Source: Zhengella mangrovi
GTDB taxonomy: Bacteria; Pseudomonadota; Alphaproteobacteria; Rhizobiales; Rhizobiaceae
NCBI RefSeq assembly: GCF_002727065.1
Contig: NZ_PDVP01000002.1
Location: 496,001 to 560,000 of the forward strand
Direction of reading: 5' to 3'
Length of the DNA: 64,000 nucleotides
The translations under genes and the position numbers were made by a program. Position 1 is the first letter of the stretch, and every line of letters begins with the position of its first letter. The notes under the pieces were generated by a model that saw only the letters and a program-made list of their open reading frames with translations, made no database searches and was not told the DNA's origin. Positions 8,766 through 17,318 of this stretch are shown piece by piece.

Positions 8766-10166
8766 ATGGCACGGGTCAAGACACAGTTCGTCTGCACGGC
8801 CTGCGGCACGGTGCATCCCCGCTGGGGCGGGAAATGCGACGGCTGCGGCGAGTGGAACACGCTGATCGAGGAAGGCAGCCAGGGCGGCGGCGTGGGCGGC
8901 GGGCCGCAGGCCCTGCGCTCGGTGCGCAAGGGCAAGCCGGTGGCGCTGACGACGCTTTCCGGCGAAATCGAGGATGCGCCGCGCATTGCCACCGGCATCG
9001 CGGAGCTCGACCGGGTGACCGGCGGCGGCTTCGTGCGCGGGTCGGCCCTGCTGGTCGGCGGCGACCCGGGGATCGGCAAGTCCACGCTGCTGATGCAGGC
9101 GGCAGCCGCGCTGGCACGGCGGAACAACCGCGTCATCTATGTCTCCGGCGAGGAAGCGGTGGCGCAGGTGCGCCTGAGGGCGCAGCGCCTCGGCGCGGCG
9201 GATTCGGCGGTGGAACTGGCGGCCGAAACCAATGTCGAGGACATCCTGGCAACGCTCGAACAGGGCCCCCGGCCGGATTTCGTGATCCTCGATTCGGTGC
9301 AGACGCTGTGGACGGACCTGGCCGAATCGGCGCCCGGCACCGTCACCCAGGTGCGGGCCTCGGCACAGGCGATGATCCGCTATGCCAAGTCCACCGGCGC
9401 GGCGGTCGTGCTCGTCGGTCACGTCACCAAGGAAGGCCAGATCGCGGGCCCGCGTGTCGTCGAGCACATGGTCGACGGCGTGCTCTATTTCGAGGGCGAA
9501 GGCGGGCACCAGCACCGCATCCTGCGCACGGTGAAGAACCGGTTCGGCGCGACCGACGAGATCGGCGTCTTCTCCATGGGCGACCGCGGCCTGTCGGAAG
9601 TGGCCAACCCGTCGGAGCTGTTCCTCGGCGAACGCTCCGCCAGTTCCCCCGGGGCGGCGGTGTTCGCCGGGATCGAGGGCACGCGCCCGGTGCTCGTCGA
9701 GATTCAGGCCCTGGTGGCGCCCTCCCCGCTCGGCACGCCGCGGCGCGCCGTCGTCGGCTGGGACTCCTCGCGCCTGTCGATGGTGCTCGCCGTCCTCGAG
9801 GCCCATTGCGGGGTGCGCTTCTCGCAGCACGACGTCTACCTGAATGTTGCCGGCGGCTACCGGATTTCCGAGCCCGCGGCCGATCTTGCCGTGGCCGCGG
9901 CACTGGTTTCGTCGCTTGTCGGTCTTGCCCTTCCCGCCAATAGCGTCTATTTCGGCGAAATCAGTCTGTCCGGGGCAGTCAGACCGGTTGGCCATGCAGC
10001 ACAAAGGCTCAAGGAAGCCGAGAAGCTGGGGTTCGGCCAGTCCGTCATGCCGTCCGGTGGCGAAGACGCTGGGATGCCGTCCTCGATGAGCGCGTTCCAG
10101 CCGAAGACGCTGGTCGAACTGGTGGCGCGGATCGCCGGAGATGCGCAGGCCAACGGACGGACGTGA
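8766..10166 (+). CDS. radA: DNA repair protein RadA
   Basis: A 466-aa RecA-like branch-migration ATPase. The N-terminal zinc finger is Cys10, Cys13, Cys24 and Cys27 (CTACG...CDGCG). Walker A GGDPGIGKST starts at residue 98, the RadA-specific KNRFG motif is present (TVKNRFGATDEIG), and the C-terminal Lon-protease-like domain follows (residues about 290-460). The start is ATG 8766 because the zinc finger begins at once; an upstream in-frame ATG at 8688 would place the LexA box inside the coding region. SOS control is likely from the LexA box. radA-cvpA-purF follow in the same direction. Confidence 0.96.
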   Translation: MARVKTQFVCTACGTVHPRWGGKCDGCGEWNTLIEEGSQGGGVGGGPQALRSVRKGKPVALTTLSGEIEDAPRIATGIAELDRVTGGGFVRGSALLVGGDPGIGKSTLLMQAAAALARRNNRVIYVSGEEAVAQVRLRAQRLGAADSAVELAAETNVEDILATLEQGPRPDFVILDSVQTLWTDLAESAPGTVTQVRASAQAMIRYAKSTGAAVVLVGHVTKEGQIAGPRVVEHMVDGVLYFEGEGGHQHRILRTVKNRFGATDEIGVFSMGDRGLSEVANPSELFLGERSASSPGAAVFAGIEGTRPVLVEIQALVAPSPLGTPRRAVVGWDSSRLSMVLAVLEAHCGVRFSQHDVYLNVAGGYRISEPAADLAVAAALVSSLVGLALPANSVYFGEISLSGAVRPVGHAAQRLKEAEKLGFGQSVMPSGGEDAGMPSSMSAFQPKTLVELVARIAGDAQANGRT

Positions 10167-10211
10167 AAGGGATTGAGGCGCGGTCGCGCTGGCACAAGGG
10201 TCTGAAAGCAC

Positions 10212-10766
10212 ATGCCCATCACCATTCTCGACGGCGTGCTGATCGCGTTCACTCTGGTTTCGGCGATCCTGGCGATGGTCCGCGGTTTTTCCCGCGAGGT
10301 GCTGTCCATCGCCTCGTGGGTGGCGGCCGGCGCAGCGGCCTATTTCTTCTTTCCGCTCGTCACGCCCTTCCTGCGGCCCTATATCAGCAATGAAAAGATC
10401 GCCATGGCCGGCGCGGCAGCGATCGTCTTCTTCATCGCGCTGATCATCGTCACGGTCATCACCATGAAGATCGCCGATTTCATCATCGACAGCCGCGTCG
10501 GTCCGCTCGACCGGACGCTGGGCTTCGTCTACGGTGCGGCGCGCGGCGTTCTCGTGGTGGCCGTCGGCCTGATGTTCTTCAACTGGCTGGTCGCCAACAA
10601 CCCGCCGGCCTGGGTGGCCAACGCCAAGTCCAGGCCGATGCTGGAAGCCGTTGGCGGCAAGATCCAGTCGCTGCTGCCGGACGATCCGGAGAACTCGATC
10701 CTCAAGCGGCTGTCGCCCGGATCGGGCACTGACGAAGCACCCGCGGACGGACAGGACAACACCTGA
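10212..10766 (+). CDS. cvpA: CvpA family membrane protein
   Basis: A 184-aa protein with four predicted membrane helices in the first 130 residues (ITILDGVLIAFTLVSAILAM, then AAAIVFFIALIIVTVIT and others), matching the CvpA/colicin V production family. The soluble C-terminus is Asp/Pro rich. cvpA directly precedes purF in many proteobacteria, as here (92-nt gap). Confidence 0.9.
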   Translation: MPITILDGVLIAFTLVSAILAMVRGFSREVLSIASWVAAGAAAYFFFPLVTPFLRPYISNEKIAMAGAAAIVFFIALIIVTVITMKIADFIIDSRVGPLDRTLGFVYGAARGVLVVAVGLMFFNWLVANNPPAWVANAKSRPMLEAVGGKIQSLLPDDPENSILKRLSPGSGTDEAPADGQDNT

Positions 10767-10858
10767 CCGGCCGGCGTTGCACAGCCACGACAGAGCCCTG
10801 CCAGCGGCATGACCCGGCGGGCTCCGACGTATTTTCACTGGCAGAAAGGCCGCAGATC

Positions 10859-12340
10859 ATGGCAGACGCGGATCACAACCCGGTTTCCGACGCCCCGTTC
10901 GACAACGAAGCCGATGCCTTTCGCGACGAATGCGGCGTCTTCGGCATCTACGGCCGGCAGGATGCCGCCGCGATCGTGACGCTCGGCCTGCATGCCCTGC
11001 AGCATCGCGGCCAGGAAGCGGCCGGCATCGTCTCCTTCGACGGCTCGCAGTTCCATGTCGAGCGGCATATCGGCCTGGTCGGCGACACGTTCACCAAGCA
11101 GGCGGTCATCGACCGGCTGCGCGGCCACCGCGCGATCGGCCATGTCCGCTACTCGACGACGGGCGGGGCCGGCCTGCGCAACGTGCAGCCGCTTTTCGCG
11201 GAACTCGCCGAGGGCGGGTTCGCCGTGGCGCACAACGGCAACATCACCAATGCCATGACGGTGCAGCGGCAGCTCCAGAAACAGGGTGCCATCTTCACCT
11301 CGACCTCGGATACCGAGACCATTCTCCACCTCGTCGCCATGAGCCAGGAGAAGGGTTTCAACAACAAGTTCATCGATGCCGTGCGGCGGCTCGAAGGCGC
11401 GTTCGCGCTGGTGGCCATCTCCAACAAGAAGATGGTCGGCTGCCGGGATCCGCTCGGCATCCGCCCGCTGGTGCTCGGCGACCTCGACGGCGCCTATATC
11501 CTGGCCTCGGAGACCTGCGCGCTGGATATCATCGGCGCGCGCTACGTGCGCGACGTCAAGCCCGGCGAGATGGTCGTCGTCACCGACAAGGGCATCGAGA
11601 GCCATTTCCCGTTCGAGACCGCCTCGTCGCGCTTCTGCATCTTCGAATATGTCTATTTCGCGCGGCCGGATTCCTCGGTCGAGGGCCGCAACGTCTATGG
11701 CGTGCGCAAGCATATCGGCGTGGAACTGGCGCGCGAGAACCCGGTGGAGGCCGACCTGGTGGTGCCGGTGCCCGATTCCGGCGTCCCGGCGGCCATCGGC
11801 TATGCCCAGGAAGCGGGCCTGCCGTTCGAACTCGGCATCATCCGCAACCACTACGTCGGGCGGACCTTCATCCAGCCGACCGATTCGATCCGCCACATGG
11901 GCGTCAAGCTGAAGCACAATCCCAACCGCAGCATGATCGAGGGCAAGCGCGTCGTGCTCGTCGACGATTCCATCGTGCGCGGCACCACGAGCCAGAAGAT
12001 CGTGCAGATGGTCCGCGATGCGGGCGCCAAGGAGGTGCACATGCGCATCGCCTCGCCGCCCACCCGGGCCTCCTGTTTCTACGGCGTCGACACGCCGGAA
12101 ACGGCCAAGCTGCTGGCGTCGCGCATGTCGATTGCCGAGATGGCCAACTTCATCCGCGTCGATTCGCTCGGCTTCCTGACCATCGACGGCCTGTACCGCG
12201 CGGTCGGGGAAGCAGCACGCAACGGCGAGGCGCCGCAGTTCTGCGATGCCTGCTTCACCACCGACTATCCCACGCGCCTGACCGACCACGAAGGCTCCGA
12301 CAACGTGCGCCAGCTCTCCGTCCTGGCCGCCAACAACTGA
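10859..12340 (+). CDS. purF: Amidophosphoribosyltransferase PurF
   Basis: First committed enzyme of purine synthesis (493 aa), making phosphoribosylamine from PRPP and glutamine. A 24-residue propeptide precedes the Ntn nucleophile Cys25 in ECGVFGIYG, which becomes the N-terminus after self-cleavage. The glutaminase domain has GHVRYSTTGG, and the PRPP loop VVLVDDSIVRGTTS lies near residue 365. Late cysteines in FCDACFTTDYP resemble the metal-cluster ligands of the Bacillus-type enzyme. Start ATG 10859 gives the standard length. The SDR gene follows after 11 nt. Confidence 0.97.
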   Translation: MADADHNPVSDAPFDNEADAFRDECGVFGIYGRQDAAAIVTLGLHALQHRGQEAAGIVSFDGSQFHVERHIGLVGDTFTKQAVIDRLRGHRAIGHVRYSTTGGAGLRNVQPLFAELAEGGFAVAHNGNITNAMTVQRQLQKQGAIFTSTSDTETILHLVAMSQEKGFNNKFIDAVRRLEGAFALVAISNKKMVGCRDPLGIRPLVLGDLDGAYILASETCALDIIGARYVRDVKPGEMVVVTDKGIESHFPFETASSRFCIFEYVYFARPDSSVEGRNVYGVRKHIGVELARENPVEADLVVPVPDSGVPAAIGYAQEAGLPFELGIIRNHYVGRTFIQPTDSIRHMGVKLKHNPNRSMIEGKRVVLVDDSIVRGTTSQKIVQMVRDAGAKEVHMRIASPPTRASCFYGVDTPETAKLLASRMSIAEMANFIRVDSLGFLTIDGLYRAVGEAARNGEAPQFCDACFTTDYPTRLTDHEGSDNVRQLSVLAANN

Positions 12341-12351
12341 CAAGCGTTTCC

Positions 12352-13098
12352 ATGACCGATCTTCCCGACCTTTCCGGCCGGCTGGCCCTCGTCACCGGTG
12401 CTTCCCGCGGCATCGGCTATTTCCTGGCAAAGCACTTCGCTGCTGCCGGCGCGCATGTCATCGCGGTCGCCCGGACCCAGGGCGGGCTGGAGGAACTGGA
12501 CGACGAGATCCGGGCGGGCGGCGGCTCGGCAACGCTGGTGCCGCTCGACGTGACCGACTACCCGGCGATCGACCGGCTCGGCGGCACGATCTTCGAGCGC
12601 TGGGGCAAGCTGGATATCCTGGCGGCCAATGCCGGCGTGCTCGGCAGCATTTCGCCCATCGGCCACGTCGAGACCAGGGTGTTCGACAAGGTAATGGCAA
12701 TCAACGTGACGGCGACATGGCGGCTGATTCGCTCCACGGACCCGCTGCTGCGCCTTTCCGACGCCGGCCGCGCAATCATCCTGTCGTCCGGCGCGGCGCA
12801 CAGCTGCCGGGCCTTCTGGGGCCCCTATGCCGCCTCCAAGGCGGCCGTGGAGGCGCTGGCGCGGTCCTGGGCGCACGAGACCGAAAACATGGCGCTCAGG
12901 GTCAACAGCGTGAACCCCGGCGCCACGCGCACCGCGATGCGCGCGCAGGCAATGCCGGGCGAGGATCCCGATACGCTGCCCTCGCCCGACGGCGTGGCGC
13001 GGGCCATCGTTCCTCTCGGCGACCCGGCCCTGACGGTCACCGGCAAGCTGTTCGACGTACCGCAGGGCCGCTTCCTGGACTACCATCGTCCGGACTGA
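12352..13098 (+). CDS. Short-chain dehydrogenase/reductase
   Basis: A 248-aa classical SDR. The cofactor loop TGASRGIG is at residues 15-22, NAG at 93-95, catalytic Ser145/146, and Tyr159-x3-Lys163 in YAASK. There is no Asp at the end of beta-2 (VAR instead), which favours NADP(H). The substrate cannot be told from the sequence. It follows purF by 11 nt and is probably co-transcribed; a downstream SDR is usual after purF in Hyphomicrobiales. Confidence 0.92.
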   Translation: MTDLPDLSGRLALVTGASRGIGYFLAKHFAAAGAHVIAVARTQGGLEELDDEIRAGGGSATLVPLDVTDYPAIDRLGGTIFERWGKLDILAANAGVLGSISPIGHVETRVFDKVMAINVTATWRLIRSTDPLLRLSDAGRAIILSSGAAHSCRAFWGPYAASKAAVEALARSWAHETENMALRVNSVNPGATRTAMRAQAMPGEDPDTLPSPDGVARAIVPLGDPALTVTGKLFDVPQGRFLDYHRPD

Positions 13099-13212
13099 CC
13101 GGACCGCTGCCAGCCCATCGTGCCAATTGACCTTGGCTGATCCTGCGTTACGCTCCCGGTTCAGGACCGGTCGGACCGATGACCCTGTCCGATGCGAGCG
13201 GAGGAGAAGCGC

Positions 13213-15456
13213 ATGGCCCTTGCCGGGATGGTCCTAGCCATTGCCGTGGTTGCCTATGCAATCGCCGTTCTCGTCCAATGGCTTGGCGGGACCGGCTCGC
13301 TGGCGCAGGCGTTCTGGGTCATGCCGTTCAAGCTGATCTGGCGTCTCGACGACAGCCGGCTCGCGGTGGCGACGGGTGCACCGGCCCCGGTGGTCTATGC
13401 CGTCCTGCACCAGTCACGCATCGATCCGGCCATCATGCTGGCCACGCTGCCGGACGACACGCTGCACATTCTCGACCAGGATACCGCGCAGGCCGGCTGG
13501 ATGGAGCCCTACCGGGCGCTGGCCCGCACCATCGTCTTCAAGGCCGAGCATGTCTTCGTGTCGCGGCGGCTGGTGCGGCACCTGAAGGGCAATGGACGCC
13601 TGGCGGTCTACCTGCCGCCGGCCATCGAGCCCGACCGCAAGACGCTGCGGCTGTACCGGGCGGTGGCCCGGATCGCGCTTCGCTCCGGCGCCTCGGTGGT
13701 GCCGGTCGTTATCGACGGGGCGCGCCACCTGCCCTCGTCCCTCATCGCCGCGGAGCAGGCGCCCCGCCATCGCCTGCAGCCGCTGGCAATCCACGCGCTG
13801 CCGCCGATGACCATGGAGCAGCTCATGGCACGCGGGCCGCTCGGCACGACGACGGCGACCAATGCCTTTTTCGACCGCATTGCCGATGCCCGCTTCGTGG
13901 CCAATGCCGCCACCAGTTCCACGCTTTATGACAGCATGGTCGCGGCCGTGCGGCGGTTCGGGCCGAACGGCCAGGCGCTCTCCGATCCGCTGACAGGGTC
14001 GCTCACCCGCAAGCGCGTCATGGTCGGCGCGCGCGTGCTGGCGCGCCGCTTTATCCGGCTTGCGAAACCGGGCAAGCCGGTCGGCCTCATGCTGCCGAAC
14101 GCCAATGGCGTGGCCGTCGCCTTCTTCGCCATCCAGGGCACGGGGCGCCCGGCGGCGATGATCAATTACACCGCCGGTCCGGCCAACGTGGCCTCGGCCA
14201 TCCGCGCGGCCGGCATCGGCACGGTGATCAGTTCGAAAGCCTTCGTCGAGAAGGCCGACCTTGGCGCGGTGGTCGAGGCGATCCATGCGGCCGGCGCGCA
14301 GATCGCCTGGCTCGAAGACATCCGCGACAGCATCACCTGGCCGGAGAAGCTTCTCGGCGCGGTGTGCTGGGCGCGTCCGCCGGTCCGGGCGCAGGCCGAT
14401 GACCCGGCCGTCATCCTGTTCACCTCGGGCTCGGAGGGCACGCCGAAGGGCGTGGTGCTGTCCCATCGCAACATCCTCGCCAACGTCGCCCAGATCGCCG
14501 CGCGGATCGACTTCTCGCCCGCCGACCGGCTGTTCAACGTGCTGCCCGTCTTCCATTCCTTCGGCCTGACCGGCGGTACGATCCTGCCCATGCTGGGCGG
14601 CGTCGATCTCTTCCTCTATCCCTCGCCGCTGCATTACAAGCTCATCCCGCAGGCCGTGGCCAAGGTGAAGCCGACCATCATGTTCGGCACAGACACCTTC
14701 CTGAACGGCTATGCACGCACGGCCCGCGACAGCGATTTCGCCTCGCTGCGCATGGTCGTGGCCGGCGCCGAAGCGGTGAAGCCGGAAACCGAGCGGGTCT
14801 GGCGCGAGCGCTTCGGCGCGCAGGTGCTGGAAGGGTTCGGCATGACCGAAGCCGCGCCCGTGGTGGCGGTCAATTCGCACACGCACGGCCGGCTTTCCAC
14901 CGTGGGGCGCCTGCTGCCCGGCATCGAGGCGCGGCTGGAACCGGTGGACGGCATTCCCGTCGGCGGACGGCTGTGGCTGAAGGGGCCGAACCTGATGCAG
15001 GGCTACCTGACCGCGAAGCGGCCGGGGGAATTGCAGCCGCTCGCCGACGGCTGGCACGACAGCGGCGATATCGTGGCCATCGACCGCGACGGCTTCGTCG
15101 CCGTGAAGGGGCGCGCCAAGCGGTTTGCCAAGATCGCCGGCGAGATGGTGTCGCTCGGCGCGGTGGAAATGCTGGTTCAATCGCTCTGGCCGGAGGAGCG
15201 CCATGCCGCCGTTTCCGTGCCGGACAAGCGCAAGGGCGAGCGTATCGTGCTGGTGACGACGGCGACCCAGGCCGACGCGGAGAAACTGCGCGAGTTTGGC
15301 CGCCATGCCGGGGCCGCCGACCTGATGGTGCCCAACGACATCGTCAAGGTGGGCGACATACCCGTGCTGGGGTCGGGCAAGACCGACTATGCCGGCGCGC
15401 GCGCCATCGCGCTCGAGAAACTCGGTCTTGACGAGAAGCCGAAGGACGGCGCCTGA
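13213..15456 (+). CDS. Acyltransferase / acyl-ACP (acyl-CoA) synthetase fusion, Aas-like
   Basis: A 747-aa two-domain protein. After an N-terminal membrane helix comes a PlsC-type acyltransferase with the HX4D motif HQSRID (His66, Asp71). From about residue 230 there is an AMP-forming ligase with P-loop FTSGSEGTPKG, GFGMTEAAP and the DSGD/GRAKRFAK C-terminal hinge. The fusion resembles the back half of Aas (2-acylglycerophosphoethanolamine acyltransferase/acyl-ACP synthetase) but lacks the MFS flippase domain of some homologues, so a role in lysophospholipid re-acylation is likely. Start ATG 13213 has GGAGGAG 6 nt upstream; ATG 13192 lacks an RBS. It converges with pssA-psd, which also serve phosphatidylethanolamine. 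Confidence 0.85.
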   Translation: MALAGMVLAIAVVAYAIAVLVQWLGGTGSLAQAFWVMPFKLIWRLDDSRLAVATGAPAPVVYAVLHQSRIDPAIMLATLPDDTLHILDQDTAQAGWMEPYRALARTIVFKAEHVFVSRRLVRHLKGNGRLAVYLPPAIEPDRKTLRLYRAVARIALRSGASVVPVVIDGARHLPSSLIAAEQAPRHRLQPLAIHALPPMTMEQLMARGPLGTTTATNAFFDRIADARFVANAATSSTLYDSMVAAVRRFGPNGQALSDPLTGSLTRKRVMVGARVLARRFIRLAKPGKPVGLMLPNANGVAVAFFAIQGTGRPAAMINYTAGPANVASAIRAAGIGTVISSKAFVEKADLGAVVEAIHAAGAQIAWLEDIRDSITWPEKLLGAVCWARPPVRAQADDPAVILFTSGSEGTPKGVVLSHRNILANVAQIAARIDFSPADRLFNVLPVFHSFGLTGGTILPMLGGVDLFLYPSPLHYKLIPQAVAKVKPTIMFGTDTFLNGYARTARDSDFASLRMVVAGAEAVKPETERVWRERFGAQVLEGFGMTEAAPVVAVNSHTHGRLSTVGRLLPGIEARLEPVDGIPVGGRLWLKGPNLMQGYLTAKRPGELQPLADGWHDSGDIVAIDRDGFVAVKGRAKRFAKIAGEMVSLGAVEMLVQSLWPEERHAAVSVPDKRKGERIVLVTTATQADAEKLREFGRHAGAADLMVPNDIVKVGDIPVLGSGKTDYAGARAIALEKLGLDEKPKDGA

Positions 15457-15477
15457 TGGAGGCCCCGGCCCCGCGGA

Positions 15478-16329
15478 TCAGGGCGCGGACGGTGTGGCAT
15501 TCCTGTCGTGCGCTGCCGCCAGTTCGCGCTTCTCGCGCCGGCGATAGGCCATGGCGGAGACCGGCAGGGCCACCAGGTAGGCGATGGCGACAAGGATCAG
15601 CATCTCGAAGGTGAAAGCCGCCAGCAGCATGATGGCCAGCGCCACGAGAAGGATGATCGGGATGACGGCGGTGCGCGGCACCTTCAGGCCCAGCGCCTTG
15701 CCGGACCAGACGGGCAGGCGCGAAACGAGCAGGAAGGCGATGCAGACCGTGTAGGCGGAGAAGAAATAGGCCGACGCCTTGCCGGGCTCGAAGCCGGCAA
15801 GGCCGAGGTAGACCGGCAGCAGCACGAGAAGCGCGCCCGCCGGGGCGGGCACGCCGACGAAATACTCGCCCTGCCATTTGGCGCGGCCGGGATTTTCCGA
15901 CATGACGTTGAAGCGGGCCAGGCGCAATGCGCAGGCGATCGCGTAGATCAGCGCGGCGATCCAGCCGACCTGCGGCGCGAGGCCAAGGAAATAGAGCCAG
16001 ATGACGAGGGCCGGCACGACGCCGAAATTGACGATGTCGGCCAGCGAATCCATCTGCATGCCGAATTTCGACGACGCCTTGAGCATGCGCGCGATGCGCC
16101 CGTCGATGCCGTCGAGGAAGGCGGCCAGCAGAACCAGCATGACCGATTTCTGGAACTCGCCCTCGATGGCGAAGCGGACGCCGGTCAGCCCGGCGCAGAT
16201 GGCCAGCGTGGTGATGAGGTTCGGCCAGACCATGCGCAGCGGGATCTCGCGCAGGCGCGGACCGCGGGCATCGGCGCCGTTGTCTTCCTCGGGGGCGCCA
16301 TTGGGGTCGAAAGGCGGGAAGGCGTCCAT
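15478..16329 (-). CDS. pssA: CDP-diacylglycerol-serine O-phosphatidyltransferase
   Basis: A 283-aa membrane enzyme that makes phosphatidylserine from CDP-diacylglycerol and serine. The CDP-alcohol phosphatidyltransferase signature is visible as DGIDGRIARML followed by FGMQMDSLAD. About eight hydrophobic helices are present. Two starts are possible, ATG 16329 and GTG 16335 (1 nt after the psd stop); the ATG is chosen. psd lies immediately upstream, so the two steps of PE synthesis are encoded in one unit, in the order psd-pssA. Confidence 0.96.
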   Translation of the reverse strand: MDAFPPFDPNGAPEEDNGADARGPRLREIPLRMVWPNLITTLAICAGLTGVRFAIEGEFQKSVMLVLLAAFLDGIDGRIARMLKASSKFGMQMDSLADIVNFGVVPALVIWLYFLGLAPQVGWIAALIYAIACALRLARFNVMSENPGRAKWQGEYFVGVPAPAGALLVLLPVYLGLAGFEPGKASAYFFSAYTVCIAFLLVSRLPVWSGKALGLKVPRTAVIPIILLVALAIMLLAAFTFEMLILVAIAYLVALPVSAMAYRRREKRELAAAHDRNATPSAP

Positions 16330-16336
16330 GGGCACG

Positions 16337-17035
16337 TCAATCGGTCCGCGTCATGGCGGCCGGCCGGGCGGCGTTGAACTCGGCCAGCACGGATTCGCCG
16401 GCAATGGCCGTCTGGCCCAGCGCCACGCGCAGGGTATAGCCCTCCGGCAGGTAGACGTCGACGCGGCTGCCGAAGCGGATCAGGCCGAAGCGCTCGCCGG
16501 CGCGGATGTCCTCACCCTCGCCTGCCCAGCAGAGAATGCGCCGCGCCACGAGGCCGGCCACCTGGACGGCGGCGATGGCGCCATGGGGGCCGTCGATCAC
16601 CAGGCCGTTGCGCTCGTTCAGCTCGCTGGCCTTGTCCAGTTCGGCATTGAGGAACTGGCCGTGCCTGTGGCGCACGGTGGTGATGCGGCCGCGCACCGGC
16701 GCGCGGTTCACGTGGACGGAAAAGACGTTCATGAACACCGACACGCGCAGGCGCGGCGCGTCGCCAAGGCCGAGTTCCGGCGGCGGCACCGCCTGGCCGA
16801 CCGCCGAGACCACGCCGTCGGCCGGCGAGATCACCAGGTCGTCGTCCTGCGGCACCACGCGGTCGGGGTCGCGGAAGAAATAGGCGCACCAGCAGGTCAG
16901 CGCCAGGCCGATCCAGAACAGCGGCTCCCACAAGGCGCCGAGGACCAGCGCGACCACGAAGAAGCCGGCGATGAAGGGCCAGCCCTCCCGGCGGATGGGA
17001 ACGAAGGTCCTGGAAATGGTGTCGGCGAGGCTCAT
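16337..17035 (-). CDS. psd: Phosphatidylserine decarboxylase proenzyme
   Basis: A 232-aa short-type Psd that converts phosphatidylserine to phosphatidylethanolamine. One or two hydrophobic segments occur near the N-terminus ([14 protein letters not shown]). The self-cleavage site is the GS pair in [12 protein letters not shown] near residue 190, where Ser becomes the pyruvoyl group. The Met at 17035 ([13 protein letters not shown]) fits the family start; an in-frame extension to 17134 would add an unrelated stretch. It is the first gene of the psd-pssA pair. Confidence 0.95.
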   Translation of the reverse strand: MSLADTISRTFVPIRREGWPFIAGFFVVALVLGALWEPLFWIGLALTCWCAYFFRDPDRVVPQDDDLVISPADGVVSAVGQAVPPPELGLGDAPRLRVSVFMNVFSVHVNRAPVRGRITTVRHRHGQFLNAELDKASELNERNGLVIDGPHGAIAAVQVAGLVARRILCWAGEGEDIRAGERFGLIRFGSRVDVYLPEGYTLRVALGQTAIAGESVLAEFNAARPAAMTRTD

Positions 17036-17202
17036 GGGGGCTTTCGGTCTTTCAGCTTGTCTTTGCCCGCAACCCATACACGATGCGGCCGCGCGGGGGC
17101 AAACGGCAATGTGGGTGTGACCTTTGGCGATCACAAGCCGCGGCGGCTATCCGACGACCGCAGGCGCCCGAGCAGGGAGACGATATGCGGTCGTCCTCAA
17201 GG

Positions 17203-17261
17203 CCCCTCATCCGTCTCGGCGCTGCGCTGCGATCCACCATCTCCCACGAGGGGAGAAGGAA
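17203..17261. repeat. RIME-like intergenic palindromic element
   Basis: The 59-bp stretch begins CCCCTCATCC and ends AGGGGAGAAGGAA, with inner inverted arms TCTCCC / GGGAGA at 17240-17256 and a GC palindrome-like core. This is the sequence style of the Rhizobium intergenic mosaic elements seen scattered in Rhizobiaceae and Phyllobacteriaceae. It lies between psd and the ABC transporter gene. The remainder of that 283-bp gap shows nothing else I can name. Confidence 0.65.
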
Positions 17262-17318
17262 GGCGCCGCATCCTGGCCGCACATGGTCGTCATTGCGGGC
17301 AATGACGCCGCCCTGCCC

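Noticed and set aside
7278-10838. 1186-codon minus-strand frame over the vWA gene, radA and cvpA
   Set aside because: A high-GC antisense shadow; three well-recognised genes occupy the other strand.
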